Positions 28,357 to 36,552 of a stretch of DNA of 64,000 nucleotides are shown here, piece by piece. Position 1 is the stretch's first letter. Every line of letters begins with the position of its first letter. The translations under genes and the position numbers were made by a program. Source of the stretch: Pseudomonas fragi (lineage in GTDB: Bacteria; Pseudomonadota; Gammaproteobacteria; Pseudomonadales; Pseudomonadaceae); contig NZ_CP104861.1 in NCBI RefSeq assembly GCF_025426255.1, positions 3,472,001-3,536,000 of the forward strand. Reading direction: 5' to 3'. The notes beneath the pieces were generated by a model. The model was not told the origin of the DNA, searched no databases, and saw only the letters and a list, made by a program, of their open reading frames with translations.

Positions 28357-28887
28357 CTATTTGTATTCGAGGGCGAAGTTAGTCACGGAGGTGAACTCGC
28401 CAGGCGTAATAGCACCGGTCGCCTGACCTTTCAGATAGGCACCAAAAAGCATGGTGTTATCACCAGCCTGAATTGTCTGCACTTTGGTGGAGCTACCCAA
28501 AGTAACCGCGGTGCCAGTGCCATCAACTAACATAATGCCCGCCCCCTTGGCCGTACCAACAATACCCAATGCTCCGGGCACGGCTGCTGATTCGGCGCCC
28601 GTGAACTTGGCAGTCACTGTCTTATCAGTTAGGCCGGTCAAGGAGCAGCCACTAAGCTCAATCTGGAAGCTTTGAGGAGGGGCCATGCCCCCCGTTGCCA
28701 ATTGCGACTTAGCCACCTGCCCCAGAGAAACTGTCTGGTCGGAACTGCCCGGATTGATGGAGCATGCAGAATCGAGAATCTCACCCTGGAACGTGATTTG
28801 GCCCGACCCTACACCCGCATTAACACCGGACGCAGAAACAGCCAACAAGACCATGGACGCCATGGCAGTTTTCATTGCAACACGCAT
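28357..28887 (-). CDS. Major fimbrial shaft pilin (PapA/MrpA type)
   Basis: The 176-residue precursor has a signal peptide (cleavage near SGVNA/GVG), donor strand GQITFQGEILDSACSINPG, cysteines in DSACSI and LSGCSL, and a Gly/Ala/Thr-rich pilin body ending GEFTSVTNFALEYK, the canonical C-terminal F strand with penultimate Tyr. First place in the operon, high small-residue content and the RNA stem-loop after it mark it as the main shaft subunit. GGGAGAA lies upstream of the ATG. The operon reads major pilin, anchor, usher, chaperone, three minor pilins, adhesin, as in MR/P fimbriae. Confidence 0.92.
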   Translation of the reverse strand: MRVAMKTAMASMVLLAVSASGVNAGVGSGQITFQGEILDSACSINPGSSDQTVSLGQVAKSQLATGGMAPPQSFQIELSGCSLTGLTDKTVTAKFTGAESAAVPGALGIVGTAKGAGIMLVDGTGTAVTLGSSTKVQTIQAGDNTMLFGAYLKGQATGAITPGEFTSVTNFALEYK

Positions 28888-29291
28888 TTAATTTCTCCCG
28901 TGCAAACGCACTTAAAACAATTACGAAACCAACAAGGCTTCTGTAGTTTTACCGACAAATAACATCATATTTTTTTGCAGCACTGGTGCAGCAGGAAAAG
29001 AAATTAACAGCGAAACAAAAAATAATATGTAGGGAATTTCTCAAGCGAACGACAGGAAAAACACAAGCGAATCCAACAAACCAGTAGTTACTACTGATAA
29101 GCAGCAAAAGATACAACTCATTAGTTTTTTTAAATTACGATCTTTTTATAATTTAAGATATATCTGAAATATATACTTTTAAAGTACTTATCAAAGCCCA
29201 CTTTAAAAACACGTAACGAAAAGCGATCAGTTACTATTACAAACATAACTGACTCATTGGCAACAGCCCTTTTCATACACTTTAAGAACGC
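28888..29291 (-). promoter_or_regulatory. AT-rich regulatory region of the fimbrial operon
   Basis: This 404-base gene-free gap lies between the end of flhB and the first pilin gene and is by far the most AT-rich part of the window, especially 29100-29210. It holds a perfect 15-bp palindrome CAGTAGTTACTACTG (29082-29096) and an inverted repeat TTTTAAAGT/ACTTTAAAA (29177-29185, 29200-29208). A possible -10 (TATTAT within CATATTAT, minus strand, near 29023-29030) has no good -35. Such AT-rich leaders before fimbrial operons commonly bind silencers (MvaT/H-NS type); this is inference. No terminator of flhB was recognised. Confidence 0.55.
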
Positions 29292-30428
29292 TTACTCATC
29301 ACGCCTCAAATCCGCCGGAATCGGCAGATCCTTGAGCGGGTCCGGGCGTTTGCCCTGGCCCGCCTGGTGCTGGCGGATCTGGTACACGTAGGCCAGCACC
29401 TGGGCCACGGCCAGGTATAAGCCGGCCGGGATTTCCTGCTCCAGTTCCGTGGAGTGGTAAATCGAACGCGCCAGTGCCGGGGATTCAAGCAGCAGGATGT
29501 TGTGTTTGGCACCAATTTCGCGAATTTTCAGCGCCAAAAAGTCACTGCCCTTGGCCAGCAACATTGGCGCCCCGCCCTGCTCCGGGTCGTACTTGAGGGC
29601 CACGGCGTAGTGTGTCGGGTTGGTGATGATGACGTCAGCATCGGGGATCGCTGCCATCATCCGACGCTGGGACATATCGCGCTGCAACTGGCGAATCCGC
29701 TGTTTGACCTCGGGGCGGCCTTCCTGGTCTTTATGCTCATCGCGCACCTCCTGCTTGGTCATCAACAGCTTCTGATGGCTTTCCCACAGCTGCACCGGCA
29801 CGTCCACCGCTGCAATCAGGATCAGCCCGCACGCCATCCACAAGGCACTCCAGGCAACCACTTGCAGGCTATGGATCACCGCCAGTTCCAGCGGCTCATG
29901 GGCGATACGCAGCAGGTCGTCGATGTCGGACTTCAACACCAGCAAGGCTACGATCAGGATGATAAAAAATTTGGCCAGCGCTTTAAGCAGTTCAATCAGG
30001 GCCTTGGCCGAGAACATGCGCTTGATCCCGGCGGCGGGGTTCATGCGGCTGAATTTTGGGGCCAGGCTGCCCGCAGCGAAGAGCCAACCGCCCAGAGAGA
30101 TCGGCCCGACCAGGGCGGCAATGAGCAAGGTGATCAACACCGGCTGCAGGGCCAGCAGCGCAATCTTGCCCGAGTGCAGCAGGAAGATGCCCATGGAGTC
30201 AGGGTTGAGCAGTACGTCGCGGCTCAGGCTGAAGTTGTAGCGCATCAACTCCATCAGGTCCTGCGCCAGCGCGCCGCCGAAAATCAGCAAAGCCGCAGAG
30301 CCGGCCAACATGATGGCCAAGGTGTTCAGTTCTTTGGAACGTGCGATTTCGCCCTTTTCTCTGGAGTCTTTTTTTCGTTTCTCCGTGGGGTCTTCTGTTT
30401 TATCGGCACCGCTTTCGCTCTCTGCCAT
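29292..30428 (-). CDS. flhB: FlhB, flagellar export switch protein
   Basis: FlhB switches export from rod/hook to filament substrates after self-cleavage. The 378-residue protein has a charged N-terminus, four membrane helices (about residues 35-210) and a cytoplasmic domain with the autocleavage motif NPTH at 270-273. It ends the fliLMNOPQR-flhB run, six bases after fliR. The cleaved C-terminal part is what the plus-strand gene at 6592-6909 resembles. Confidence 0.97.
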   Translation of the reverse strand: MAESESGADKTEDPTEKRKKDSREKGEIARSKELNTLAIMLAGSAALLIFGGALAQDLMELMRYNFSLSRDVLLNPDSMGIFLLHSGKIALLALQPVLITLLIAALVGPISLGGWLFAAGSLAPKFSRMNPAAGIKRMFSAKALIELLKALAKFFIILIVALLVLKSDIDDLLRIAHEPLELAVIHSLQVVAWSALWMACGLILIAAVDVPVQLWESHQKLLMTKQEVRDEHKDQEGRPEVKQRIRQLQRDMSQRRMMAAIPDADVIITNPTHYAVALKYDPEQGGAPMLLAKGSDFLALKIREIGAKHNILLLESPALARSIYHSTELEQEIPAGLYLAVAQVLAYVYQIRQHQAGQGKRPDPLKDLPIPADLRRDE

Positions 30429-30434
30429 GACGGT

Positions 30435-31217
30435 CTATCTCGCCTGTGCCAGTTCACGTAAGAACTGCAGAGCCTCGGAGGCCAGCGGTTGATACTGGTT
30501 GAGAATGTCAGCCATGCTGATCCACAGAATCACCATGCCTAGCACCAGGGTCAGCGGAAAACCGATGGCAAAGATATTCAGTTGCGGCGCGGCCCGGGTC
30601 ATCACGCCGAAAGCAATATTGACCACCAGCAGCGCAGTAATCGCAGGCAGCACCAGCAGCAGCGCGGCCCCCAGCACCCAGCCCAATTTGTTGGCGATTT
30701 CCCAGTAATGGTTGGTCAGCAACCCGCCACCCACCGGCAAGGTGGTGAAGCTCTCGGTGAGCACCTCAAACACCACCAAATGGCCGTTCATCGACAGAAA
30801 CAGCAACGTCACGAGCATGGTGAAGAACTGCCCGATCACCGCCACGTTAACCCCGTTTGCCGGATCGACCATGGACGCAAAGCCCATGCCCATCTGGATC
30901 GCGACAATTTGCCCGGCCACCACGAACGCCTGGAAAAACAGCTGCAACGAGAACCCCAGCAACGCACCGATGATGATTTGCTCGGCAATCAGCATCAGGC
31001 CGCTCAGGTCCAGTGGGTTGACGGTGGGCAACGGCGGCAGGCTGGGCATGATCGCCAGGGTAATCGCCAAAGACAGAAACAGCTTGATGCGCTTGGGCAC
31101 CAGGGTCGTGCCGATGATCGGCATGGTGGTCAGCAGCGCGCCCACCCGGAACAGCGGCAGCATAAAGCTGGCGACCCAGGTACTGATCTGCGCGTCTGTC
31201 AGGGCGAGCAGCGACAT
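30435..31217 (-). CDS. fliR: FliR, flagellar export gate subunit
   Basis: The 260-residue protein has six or more hydrophobic segments and belongs to the FliR/SctT family. Together with FliP and FliQ it forms the helical export gate core in the MS ring. It begins MSLLALTDAQISTWVASFML and carries conserved ISMAD near the C-terminus. The ATG is directly next to the fliQ stop. Confidence 0.96.
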   Translation of the reverse strand: MSLLALTDAQISTWVASFMLPLFRVGALLTTMPIIGTTLVPKRIKLFLSLAITLAIMPSLPPLPTVNPLDLSGLMLIAEQIIIGALLGFSLQLFFQAFVVAGQIVAIQMGMGFASMVDPANGVNVAVIGQFFTMLVTLLFLSMNGHLVVFEVLTESFTTLPVGGGLLTNHYWEIANKLGWVLGAALLLVLPAITALLVVNIAFGVMTRAAPQLNIFAIGFPLTLVLGMVILWISMADILNQYQPLASEALQFLRELAQAR

Positions 31218-31487
31218 TTAGCCGATCAACTGCGGAATGCTGCCGTACAACTGCAGGATGTATTCCATAAAGGTCTGCACCAGCCACGGCCCCGCCACGA
31301 TCAAGGTGATCAACATCACCAGCAATCGCGGGAGGAAGCTCAAGGTTTGTTCGTTGATCTGGGTCGCTGCCTGAAACATGGCCACCAGCAGCCCCACCAG
31401 CAAGCTGGGGATCACCAGCACGGCGACCATCAGGGTGGTCAGCCACAACGCACTGCGAAACAGGTCAACCGCAACTTCCGGGGTCAT
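31218..31487 (-). CDS. fliQ: FliQ, flagellar export gate subunit
   Basis: The 89-residue protein forms two membrane helices (about residues 15-40 and 52-76) with the family start MTPEVAVDLFRSALW and conserved FQAATQINEQTLSFLPRL between them. Four copies pack on the FliP/FliR core of the export gate. Size and order fliP-fliQ-fliR are canonical. Confidence 0.96.
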   Translation of the reverse strand: MTPEVAVDLFRSALWLTTLMVAVLVIPSLLVGLLVAMFQAATQINEQTLSFLPRLLVMLITLIVAGPWLVQTFMEYILQLYGSIPQLIG

Positions 31488-31490
31488 GAT

Positions 31491-32234
31491 TCAGACTCCA
31501 CCAAAACTGCTGGCCAGCGTGCCAATAATCAGCGCCCAGCCATCCACCAGCACAAACAGCATGATTTTAAACGGCAGCGAGATGATCAGCGGCGAGAGCA
31601 TCATCATGCCCATGGCCATCAGCACACTGGCCACCACCAGGTCGATGATCAAAAACGGAATAAAGATCATGAAACCGATCTGGAAGGCGGTTTTCAGCTC
31701 CGATGTGACAAAGGCCGGAACCAGAATGGTCAGGGGCGCGGCATCCGGGGTAGCGATATCGGTGCGTTTGGACAGGCGCATAAACAGCTCAAGGTCGCTG
31801 GTGCGGGTCTGCGCCAGCATAAAGTCCTTGATCGGCACTTCAGCCTTGAGAATGGCATCCTGGGCCGTGAGCTTTTCCGCAAGGTAAGGCTGCAAGGCAT
31901 CGTTGTTCACCCGGTCGAATACCGGGGCCATGATAAACATGGTCAGGAACAGCGCCATGCCAGTCAGGATCTGGTTCGACGGGGTCTGCTGCAACCCCAG
32001 CGCCTGACGCAGGATCGAAAACACGATGATGATCCGCGTAAAGCTGGTCATCAGCATAACGAATGCCGGGATAAAGCTCAGCGCGGTCATGATCAGCAGG
32101 ATTTGCAGGCTGACCGAATACTCCTGCTGGCCGTTGGCCCCGGTACCCAGGGTGATGGCCGGAATCGACAGCGGGTCAGCCCCTAACGCCAACGGCGCGA
32201 CCAGCGCCAACAACAGCGCGACAACTAAACGCAT
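31491..32234 (-). CDS. fliP: FliP, flagellar export gate subunit
   Basis: The 247-residue precursor begins with a cleavable signal sequence ([20 protein letters not shown]), as is usual for FliP, followed by membrane helices. The family signatures [21 protein letters not shown] (about residue 63) and [20 protein letters not shown] (near the C-terminus) are present. Five copies make the gate core. Its ATG overlaps the fliO stop (TAATG). Confidence 0.97.
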   Translation of the reverse strand: MRLVVALLLALVAPLALGADPLSIPAITLGTGANGQQEYSVSLQILLIMTALSFIPAFVMLMTSFTRIIIVFSILRQALGLQQTPSNQILTGMALFLTMFIMAPVFDRVNNDALQPYLAEKLTAQDAILKAEVPIKDFMLAQTRTSDLELFMRLSKRTDIATPDAAPLTILVPAFVTSELKTAFQIGFMIFIPFLIIDLVVASVLMAMGMMMLSPLIISLPFKIMLFVLVDGWALIIGTLASSFGGV

Positions 32235-32671
32235 TACGGCTTGTCCTTTTGCTGACCCAGTATTTCCATCAATCGTTTGGCAAATTCGGGGGTTGCCGAC
32301 TGCGCAGTACCCGGCACTTGCACCGGTTCCTTGAGCACATGCAACGGGGTGATACGGCCCGGCGTGAGGCCCAGCAGGATCTGTTCGTTGCCGACTTGCA
32401 CCAGCACCAGCCGATCCCGCGCACCCAGGGCCCGTGAGCTGATCAATTCAATTACCTGGCCCTGACGCGGCCCCGTCTGCTGAACGCGGCGCAGCAGCCA
32501 GGCCAGGGCAAAAATCAGCCCCAGGACCAACAGCAAACCCAGCACCAGCTGCGTCAATTGCCCGCCGATGCTGGCGCCGACCACGGGTGCAGCCACCGTG
32601 GCATTGGCCACAGGCTCTGCCGCCAGCACGCTAAAGGGCAAGGCCAGTAAACCGCCGAGGAACCGCTTCAC
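32234..32671 (-). CDS. fliO: FliO, export gate assembly factor
   Basis: The 145-residue protein has an N-terminal signal-like helix, a second membrane helix (about residues 35-60, [25 protein letters not shown] in part), and a cytoplasmic domain with [23 protein letters not shown]. FliO scaffolds assembly of the FliP ring. The start is GTG 32671 directly after the fliN stop. It is the least conserved member of the fliOPQR set and is identified mainly by place and topology. Confidence 0.92.
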   Translation of the reverse strand: MKRFLGGLLALPFSVLAAEPVANATVAAPVVGASIGGQLTQLVLGLLLVLGLIFALAWLLRRVQQTGPRQGQVIELISSRALGARDRLVLVQVGNEQILLGLTPGRITPLHVLKEPVQVPGTAQSATPEFAKRLMEILGQQKDKP

Positions 32672-33136
32672 TTAGCGCAGCTTCTTGATGCGTTCGCTTG
32701 GACTGATCACGTCGGTCAGGCGGATGCCGAACTTTTCGTTGACCACCACCACTTCGCCGTGAGCAATCAGGGTGCCGTTGACCAGCACATCCAGCGGCTC
32801 ACCAGCCAGACGATCGAGTTCGATCACCGAGCCCTGATTGAGTTGCAGCAGGTTGCGGATGTTGATGTCGGTACTGCCCACTTCCATGGAGATCGACACC
32901 GGAATATCCAGAATCACATCCAGGTTGGGTCCGTCCAGGGTGACCGGCTGATTATTGCGCGGCACGCTGCCGAACTCTTCCATCGCCAGCCGGTTGGAAG
33001 TCGGCTTGGTGGCCGCATCGGCAGCCAGCAACGCGTCGATATCTGCCTGGCCAACATCGCCGGTTTCTTCCAGAGCCGCTGCCCATTCATCGGCCAGCGC
33101 CTGGTCTGCAGCAGTTGTATCGTGTTGGTTAGTCAT
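32672..33136 (-). CDS. fliN: FliN, C-ring switch protein
   Basis: The 154-residue protein has an acidic Ala-rich N-terminal third and the FliN/SpoA domain in the last 80 residues (LDVILDIPVSISMEVGSTDI, then GSVIELDRLAGEPLDVLVNG). It forms the base of the C ring, binds FliH and CheY-P. The start is ATG 33136 with GAGGAC upstream; the frame continues to 33160 without conservation. Confidence 0.96.
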   Translation of the reverse strand: MTNQHDTTAADQALADEWAAALEETGDVGQADIDALLAADAATKPTSNRLAMEEFGSVPRNNQPVTLDGPNLDVILDIPVSISMEVGSTDINIRNLLQLNQGSVIELDRLAGEPLDVLVNGTLIAHGEVVVVNEKFGIRLTDVISPSERIKKLR

Positions 33137-33183
33137 GGGGTGTCCTCGGCGGGCATTCAATCATTGGATTCGTGTGGGGCGGC

Positions 33184-34152
33184 TTAGCGCCGACCGATGG
33201 GCTCAACAACCTGCAAGGCCAGATTGCCCTTGTGCGAGCCCAGTTTGACCTTGAACGAGGGCACGCCATTGGCGCGCATGATCAGTTCATCTTCCAGCTC
33301 GATCGGGATCACGTCGCCAGGCTGCATATGCAAAATATCGCGCAGGCGCAATTGACGGCGAGCCACGGTGGCACTGAGCGGCACGCTGACATCGAGTACA
33401 TCTTCGCGCAGGGCCTTGCTCCAGCGCTCGTCCTGATCGTCGAGATCGGACTGGAAACCGGCATCAAGCATTTCGCGCACCGGCTCGATCATCGAGTACG
33501 GCATGGTCACGTGCAGGTCGCCACCTCCGCCATCGAGTTCGATATGGAATGTGGACACCACGATGGCTTCGCTGGGGCCGACGATATTGGCCATGGCGGG
33601 GTTCACTTCCGAGTTGATGTACTCGAAATTGACTTCCATGATCGCTTGCCAGGCTTCCTTCAAGTCGATGAAGGCTTGCTCCAGCACCATGCGCACCACC
33701 CGCAATTCGGTGGGGGTGAATTCACGGCCTTCGATCTTGGCGTGACGGCCGTCACCGCCAAAGAAGTTGTCTACCAGTTTGAACACCAGCTTGGCGTCGA
33801 GGATAAACAGCGCCGTGCCGCGCAACGGTTTGATCTTGACCAGGTTGAGGCTGGTGGGCACGTACAGCGAGTGCACGTACTCGCCGAACTTCATCACTTG
33901 CACCCCGCCCACCGCCACGTCCGCCGAGCGGCGCAGCATGTTGAACATGCTGATGCGGGTGTAGCGGGCGAAACGTTCGTTGATCATTTCCAGGGTCGGC
34001 ATGCGGCCCCGGACGATGCGGTCCTGACTGGTCAGGTCGTAGCTTTTGACACTACCGGGCTCGGCAGCTGTTTCGGCCTGTACCAGACCGTCATCGACGC
34101 CATGCAGCAGCGCGTCAATCTCATCCTGGGACAGCAGGTCTTGCACGGCCAT
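33184..34152 (-). CDS. fliM: FliM, C-ring switch protein and CheY-P receptor
   Basis: The 322-residue protein starts with the CheY-binding peptide (LLSQDEIDALLHG, residues 5-17), followed by the CheC-like middle domain that binds FliG (about 40-230) and a C-terminal SpoA domain like FliN. It is part of fliL-M-N, with nine bases between the fliL stop and its ATG. Confidence 0.97.
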   Translation of the reverse strand: MAVQDLLSQDEIDALLHGVDDGLVQAETAAEPGSVKSYDLTSQDRIVRGRMPTLEMINERFARYTRISMFNMLRRSADVAVGGVQVMKFGEYVHSLYVPTSLNLVKIKPLRGTALFILDAKLVFKLVDNFFGGDGRHAKIEGREFTPTELRVVRMVLEQAFIDLKEAWQAIMEVNFEYINSEVNPAMANIVGPSEAIVVSTFHIELDGGGGDLHVTMPYSMIEPVREMLDAGFQSDLDDQDERWSKALREDVLDVSVPLSATVARRQLRLRDILHMQPGDVIPIELEDELIMRANGVPSFKVKLGSHKGNLALQVVEPIGRR

Positions 34153-34161
34153 GTCGTGATC

Positions 34162-34653
34162 CTACTGCAATACAAAGTTAGTAAAGAGCACCTGATCGAT
34201 AACCACTTTGCCGAGTTCTTTTTGCGCAACTTCCTGCACGCTGGCAGTGGTTTTCTGGCGCAGTATTTCCTGGCCTACCGGTGTCGCGAGATCGTCAAAG
34301 GTCTGCCCGGAGAACAGCATCACCAGATTGTTGCGGATCACCGGCATATGCACCATCAGCGCCTTCAGGTCGGCAGGGTCGCGCGCCTGCAAGGTCAAAC
34401 TCACTTGCAGGTAACGCTGGCGGCCATTGGCGTTGTAATTGACCACAAAGGCCGGAGTCAGAGGTTCATAGATCGCGGGCAGCTTGACGTTGGCATTCGC
34501 CTCGGCCACGGGTTCAGTCTTGGGGCTGTGCATGAAATACCAGGTAGCGCCCACGGAAAGACCTATCGCCAGCAGCACAGCCACGACGATCAGGATAATC
34601 AGCTTGAGTTTGCCTTTGCCGGCCGGTTCATTTACCGCGTCGCTCGTCGCCAT
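34162..34653 (-). CDS. fliL: FliL, stator-associated basal body protein
   Basis: The 163-residue protein has one N-terminal membrane helix (about residues 15-38) and a periplasmic FliL domain (from AIYEPLTPAFVVNYN near residue 80) that forms rings around stators. First gene of fliLMNOPQR-flhB; a candidate sigma-54 promoter lies about 50 bases upstream. Confidence 0.95.
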   Translation of the reverse strand: MATSDAVNEPAGKGKLKLIILIVVAVLLAIGLSVGATWYFMHSPKTEPVAEANANVKLPAIYEPLTPAFVVNYNANGRQRYLQVSLTLQARDPADLKALMVHMPVIRNNLVMLFSGQTFDDLATPVGQEILRQKTTASVQEVAQKELGKVVIDQVLFTNFVLQ

Positions 34654-34701
34654 GCCAATAATCCGTCACTATTTGGTTTTCACAGGTGCCAGACTTGGCA
34701 G

Positions 34702-34717
34702 AGCAAGTGTTATGCCA
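34702..34717 (-). promoter_or_regulatory. Sigma-54 promoter of the fliL operon
   Basis: Minus-strand TGGCAT-AACAC-TTGCT has the GG and GC pairs ten bases apart, as required for -24/-12 elements. It gives a leader of about 40 bases before fliL. In Pseudomonas these genes are driven by FleQ with RpoN. Confidence 0.78.
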
Positions 34718-34745
34718 GAAGTGGTTGCGACATAAATCCCAGCCC

Positions 34746-34892
34746 TGTAGCAGCTGCCGAAGGCACGAGGCTGCGTTCGGTTGCGCAGCAATCGTAAAAC
34801 CTGAAAGCCGGGTTTAACTGACATACCGCAGGGCCTGACTTTGCGGCGGCTGAGCCGCCGAACGCAGCCTCGTGCCTTCGGCAGCTGCTACA
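34746..34892. repeat. 35-bp perfect inverted repeat in the fliK-fliL gap
   Basis: Arms at 34746-34780 and 34858-34892 are exact inverted copies (begin TGTAGCAGCTGCCGAAGGCA) separated by 77 bases that include a smaller GCGGCGGCTGAGCCGCCG hairpin. The sequence differs from the GTGGGAGC REP family, so it is a second repeat family. It sits between the fliK stop and the fliL promoter and may stop or stabilise the fliK transcript. Confidence 0.8.
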
Positions 34893-34905
34893 GAGGGGGA
34901 GCTGA

Positions 34906-36081
34906 TTACGCGTAGTAATCCACCGCACTGGAGCCCAGCACTACCCTGGGAGCCACTGGTGCTTCGACCGCGAGTTCTTCTTCGCCGCCACTCTCAAGTC
35001 GATGCCCGCTGGAGCGGCTCTGGGCCTGCTCCTGACCCTGCTGCCCCTGCCAGTTGCGCGACTGGTCAGAGACGTTAACGTCGACCTGCCCCATGCCCTG
35101 CTGAGCGAGCATTTCGCGCAAACGATGCATCTGGCTGTCCAGCGCTTCGCGAACGCCGGCATGGCCACTGACAAAGTTGACTTGCGCCGATTGGTCGGCA
35201 GCAATGTTGACCCGAATATCCAGACGCCCCAGTTCTGCCGGCTCCAACTGGATATCGGCCGATTTGAGGTTGGCACTGGACAGGTACATCACACGATTGA
35301 CGACTTCTTCAGACCAGCCGCTCTGGTGCATGGCCAACGGCTGGTTGACCGGCAGTGCATTCACGGTTTTTGGTACGGATGCCTGGGTCAGCGCCGCCAG
35401 GCGATTGGCGAAGTCATCGACCCGCGTGTCGCTGGCCGCGCTTTTCAGGTCCTTGAGGCCATCGTCTACCAAGCCCTTGAAGGCTTTTTCGCCGCCTTCA
35501 CCCGCTGTCGAGTCGTCGGCTTTCGCATCGACCAGCATGGTTACTGCACCGGCCTGCCCTTGTGCAGCGGTGGGCGCGGCTTCACTCGGGGCGTTTTTAA
35601 CCGGAGTCTGACTGCTGGCGGATACATGCCCGCCTTGCTCCATTGCCAGGCGCACAGCGGGCATTGCATCCAGAGGGTCAGCTTCGGGGTCGAAGCCGTC
35701 GTCGGCCACAGGTTGCGGCGGTACTTGAACCGCCAGCTGGGCCACTTGCACTTCAGCAGTGACCGGCACCGCCTCAGGTGCGGCCTCCACCACCGGTGCC
35801 GGTGCTGGGGTCACGGGCTGCAAAACCAGCGGATCGGTGGCTGCCGCGTCATCAGCCAGCCTGGCACTCTCATCCTGATCGGTGCTGGCTGCCTCCTTGG
35901 CCTTGCCGCCAGGCAAGGGGTTGCCGCTATCGGCAACGGCGGGTGCCGGGGCAGACGCCTCGGCATACACCTTGGCAAAGGGTTGCGCCTCGGCATTGAC
36001 AAGCTGCGCAGGGTTGCCCGCCGCTGCCTTGGGGGGCGCAGCAGCAGGTGTCTGGAGCAGTGATTGGGCGACAACAGGCAT
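34906..36081 (-). CDS. fliK: FliK, hook-length control protein
   Basis: FliK measures hook length and triggers the FlhB switch. The 391-residue protein has a long Ala/Pro/Val-rich disordered N-terminal region (about 1-240) and the compact C-terminal domain (about 260-345: YLSSANLKSADIQLEPAELG, then LDIRVNIAADQSAQVNF). The C-terminus is Gln/Ser-rich with GQQGQEQAQSRSSGHRL. A candidate sigma-54 promoter precedes it. A second FliK-like protein is encoded at 5024. Confidence 0.94.
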   Translation of the reverse strand: MPVVAQSLLQTPAAAPPKAAAGNPAQLVNAEAQPFAKVYAEASAPAPAVADSGNPLPGGKAKEAASTDQDESARLADDAAATDPLVLQPVTPAPAPVVEAAPEAVPVTAEVQVAQLAVQVPPQPVADDGFDPEADPLDAMPAVRLAMEQGGHVSASSQTPVKNAPSEAAPTAAQGQAGAVTMLVDAKADDSTAGEGGEKAFKGLVDDGLKDLKSAASDTRVDDFANRLAALTQASVPKTVNALPVNQPLAMHQSGWSEEVVNRVMYLSSANLKSADIQLEPAELGRLDIRVNIAADQSAQVNFVSGHAGVREALDSQMHRLREMLAQQGMGQVDVNVSDQSRNWQGQQGQEQAQSRSSGHRLESGGEEELAVEAPVAPRVVLGSSAVDYYA

Positions 36082-36131
36082 TAACGGGTCTCCGCTGTAC
36101 GGCTGGATATGGGTACAGGTCAGAGAGTCAG

Positions 36132-36147
36132 AGCAAGGTTCGGGCCA
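36132..36147 (-). promoter_or_regulatory. Candidate sigma-54 promoter of fliK
   Basis: Minus-strand TGGCCC-GAACC-TTGCT keeps the GG/GC spacing. It lies 51 bases upstream of the fliK ATG, just after the hptB stop, and would separate fliK from the hsbA-hptB transcript. Confidence 0.65.
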
Positions 36148-36159
36148 GCTTGGGTAAAA

Positions 36160-36522
36160 TCAGCTGGACGCAAAGTGTGGAGGCTCGGAACGATGGCGCT
36201 CGGCGCGATAGAGTCGACGTACCATCTGGTATTCATCGTCGATTTTAATCACCAGCTCCTGGATGCCGACCAGTTGTTTCTTTTGCGCACGTTCTTCGAG
36301 CTGGCCGCACAAATGCGCCAATCGAATGGCACCCATATTGCTGCTGCTGCCTTTAAAGCTGTGGGCAACCAGTGTCAGGTCGCCTGCTTCGCGGGTGCTG
36401 TGCAATTGGCCAATACGCTCTTCGGAGTCCGAGAGAAAGGTGTCCAGCAGGTCCGCAAACCCTCCTTCCATCACGTCTCGCAACGCACTTACCACTTTTG
36501 GATCCATATGGATATCAGACAC
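36160..36522 (-). CDS. hptB: HptB-like histidine phosphotransfer protein
   Basis: The 120-residue Hpt domain has the phosphoacceptor His54 in LVAHSFKGSSSNMGA. In P. aeruginosa HptB receives phosphate from hybrid kinases and passes it to HsbR, controlling HsbA, FlgM and biofilm choice. The start is GTG 36522 with a strong AAGGAG seven bases upstream. It follows the PP2C-type gene by 30 bases. The receiver that HptB would phosphorylate is not present in that neighbour (see below). Confidence 0.82.
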   Translation of the reverse strand: MSDIHMDPKVVSALRDVMEGGFADLLDTFLSDSEERIGQLHSTREAGDLTLVAHSFKGSSSNMGAIRLAHLCGQLEERAQKKQLVGIQELVIKIDDEYQMVRRLYRAERHRSEPPHFASS

Positions 36523-36552
36523 TTGTTCACTCCTTGATCAAGAATGGGCGGA

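Noticed and set aside
28888..29291. Invertible (phase-switch) element before the major pilin, as in fim or mrp
   Set aside because: Only short inverted repeats (9 and 15 bp) are present, they do not flank a promoter, and no tyrosine recombinase gene is in the block.
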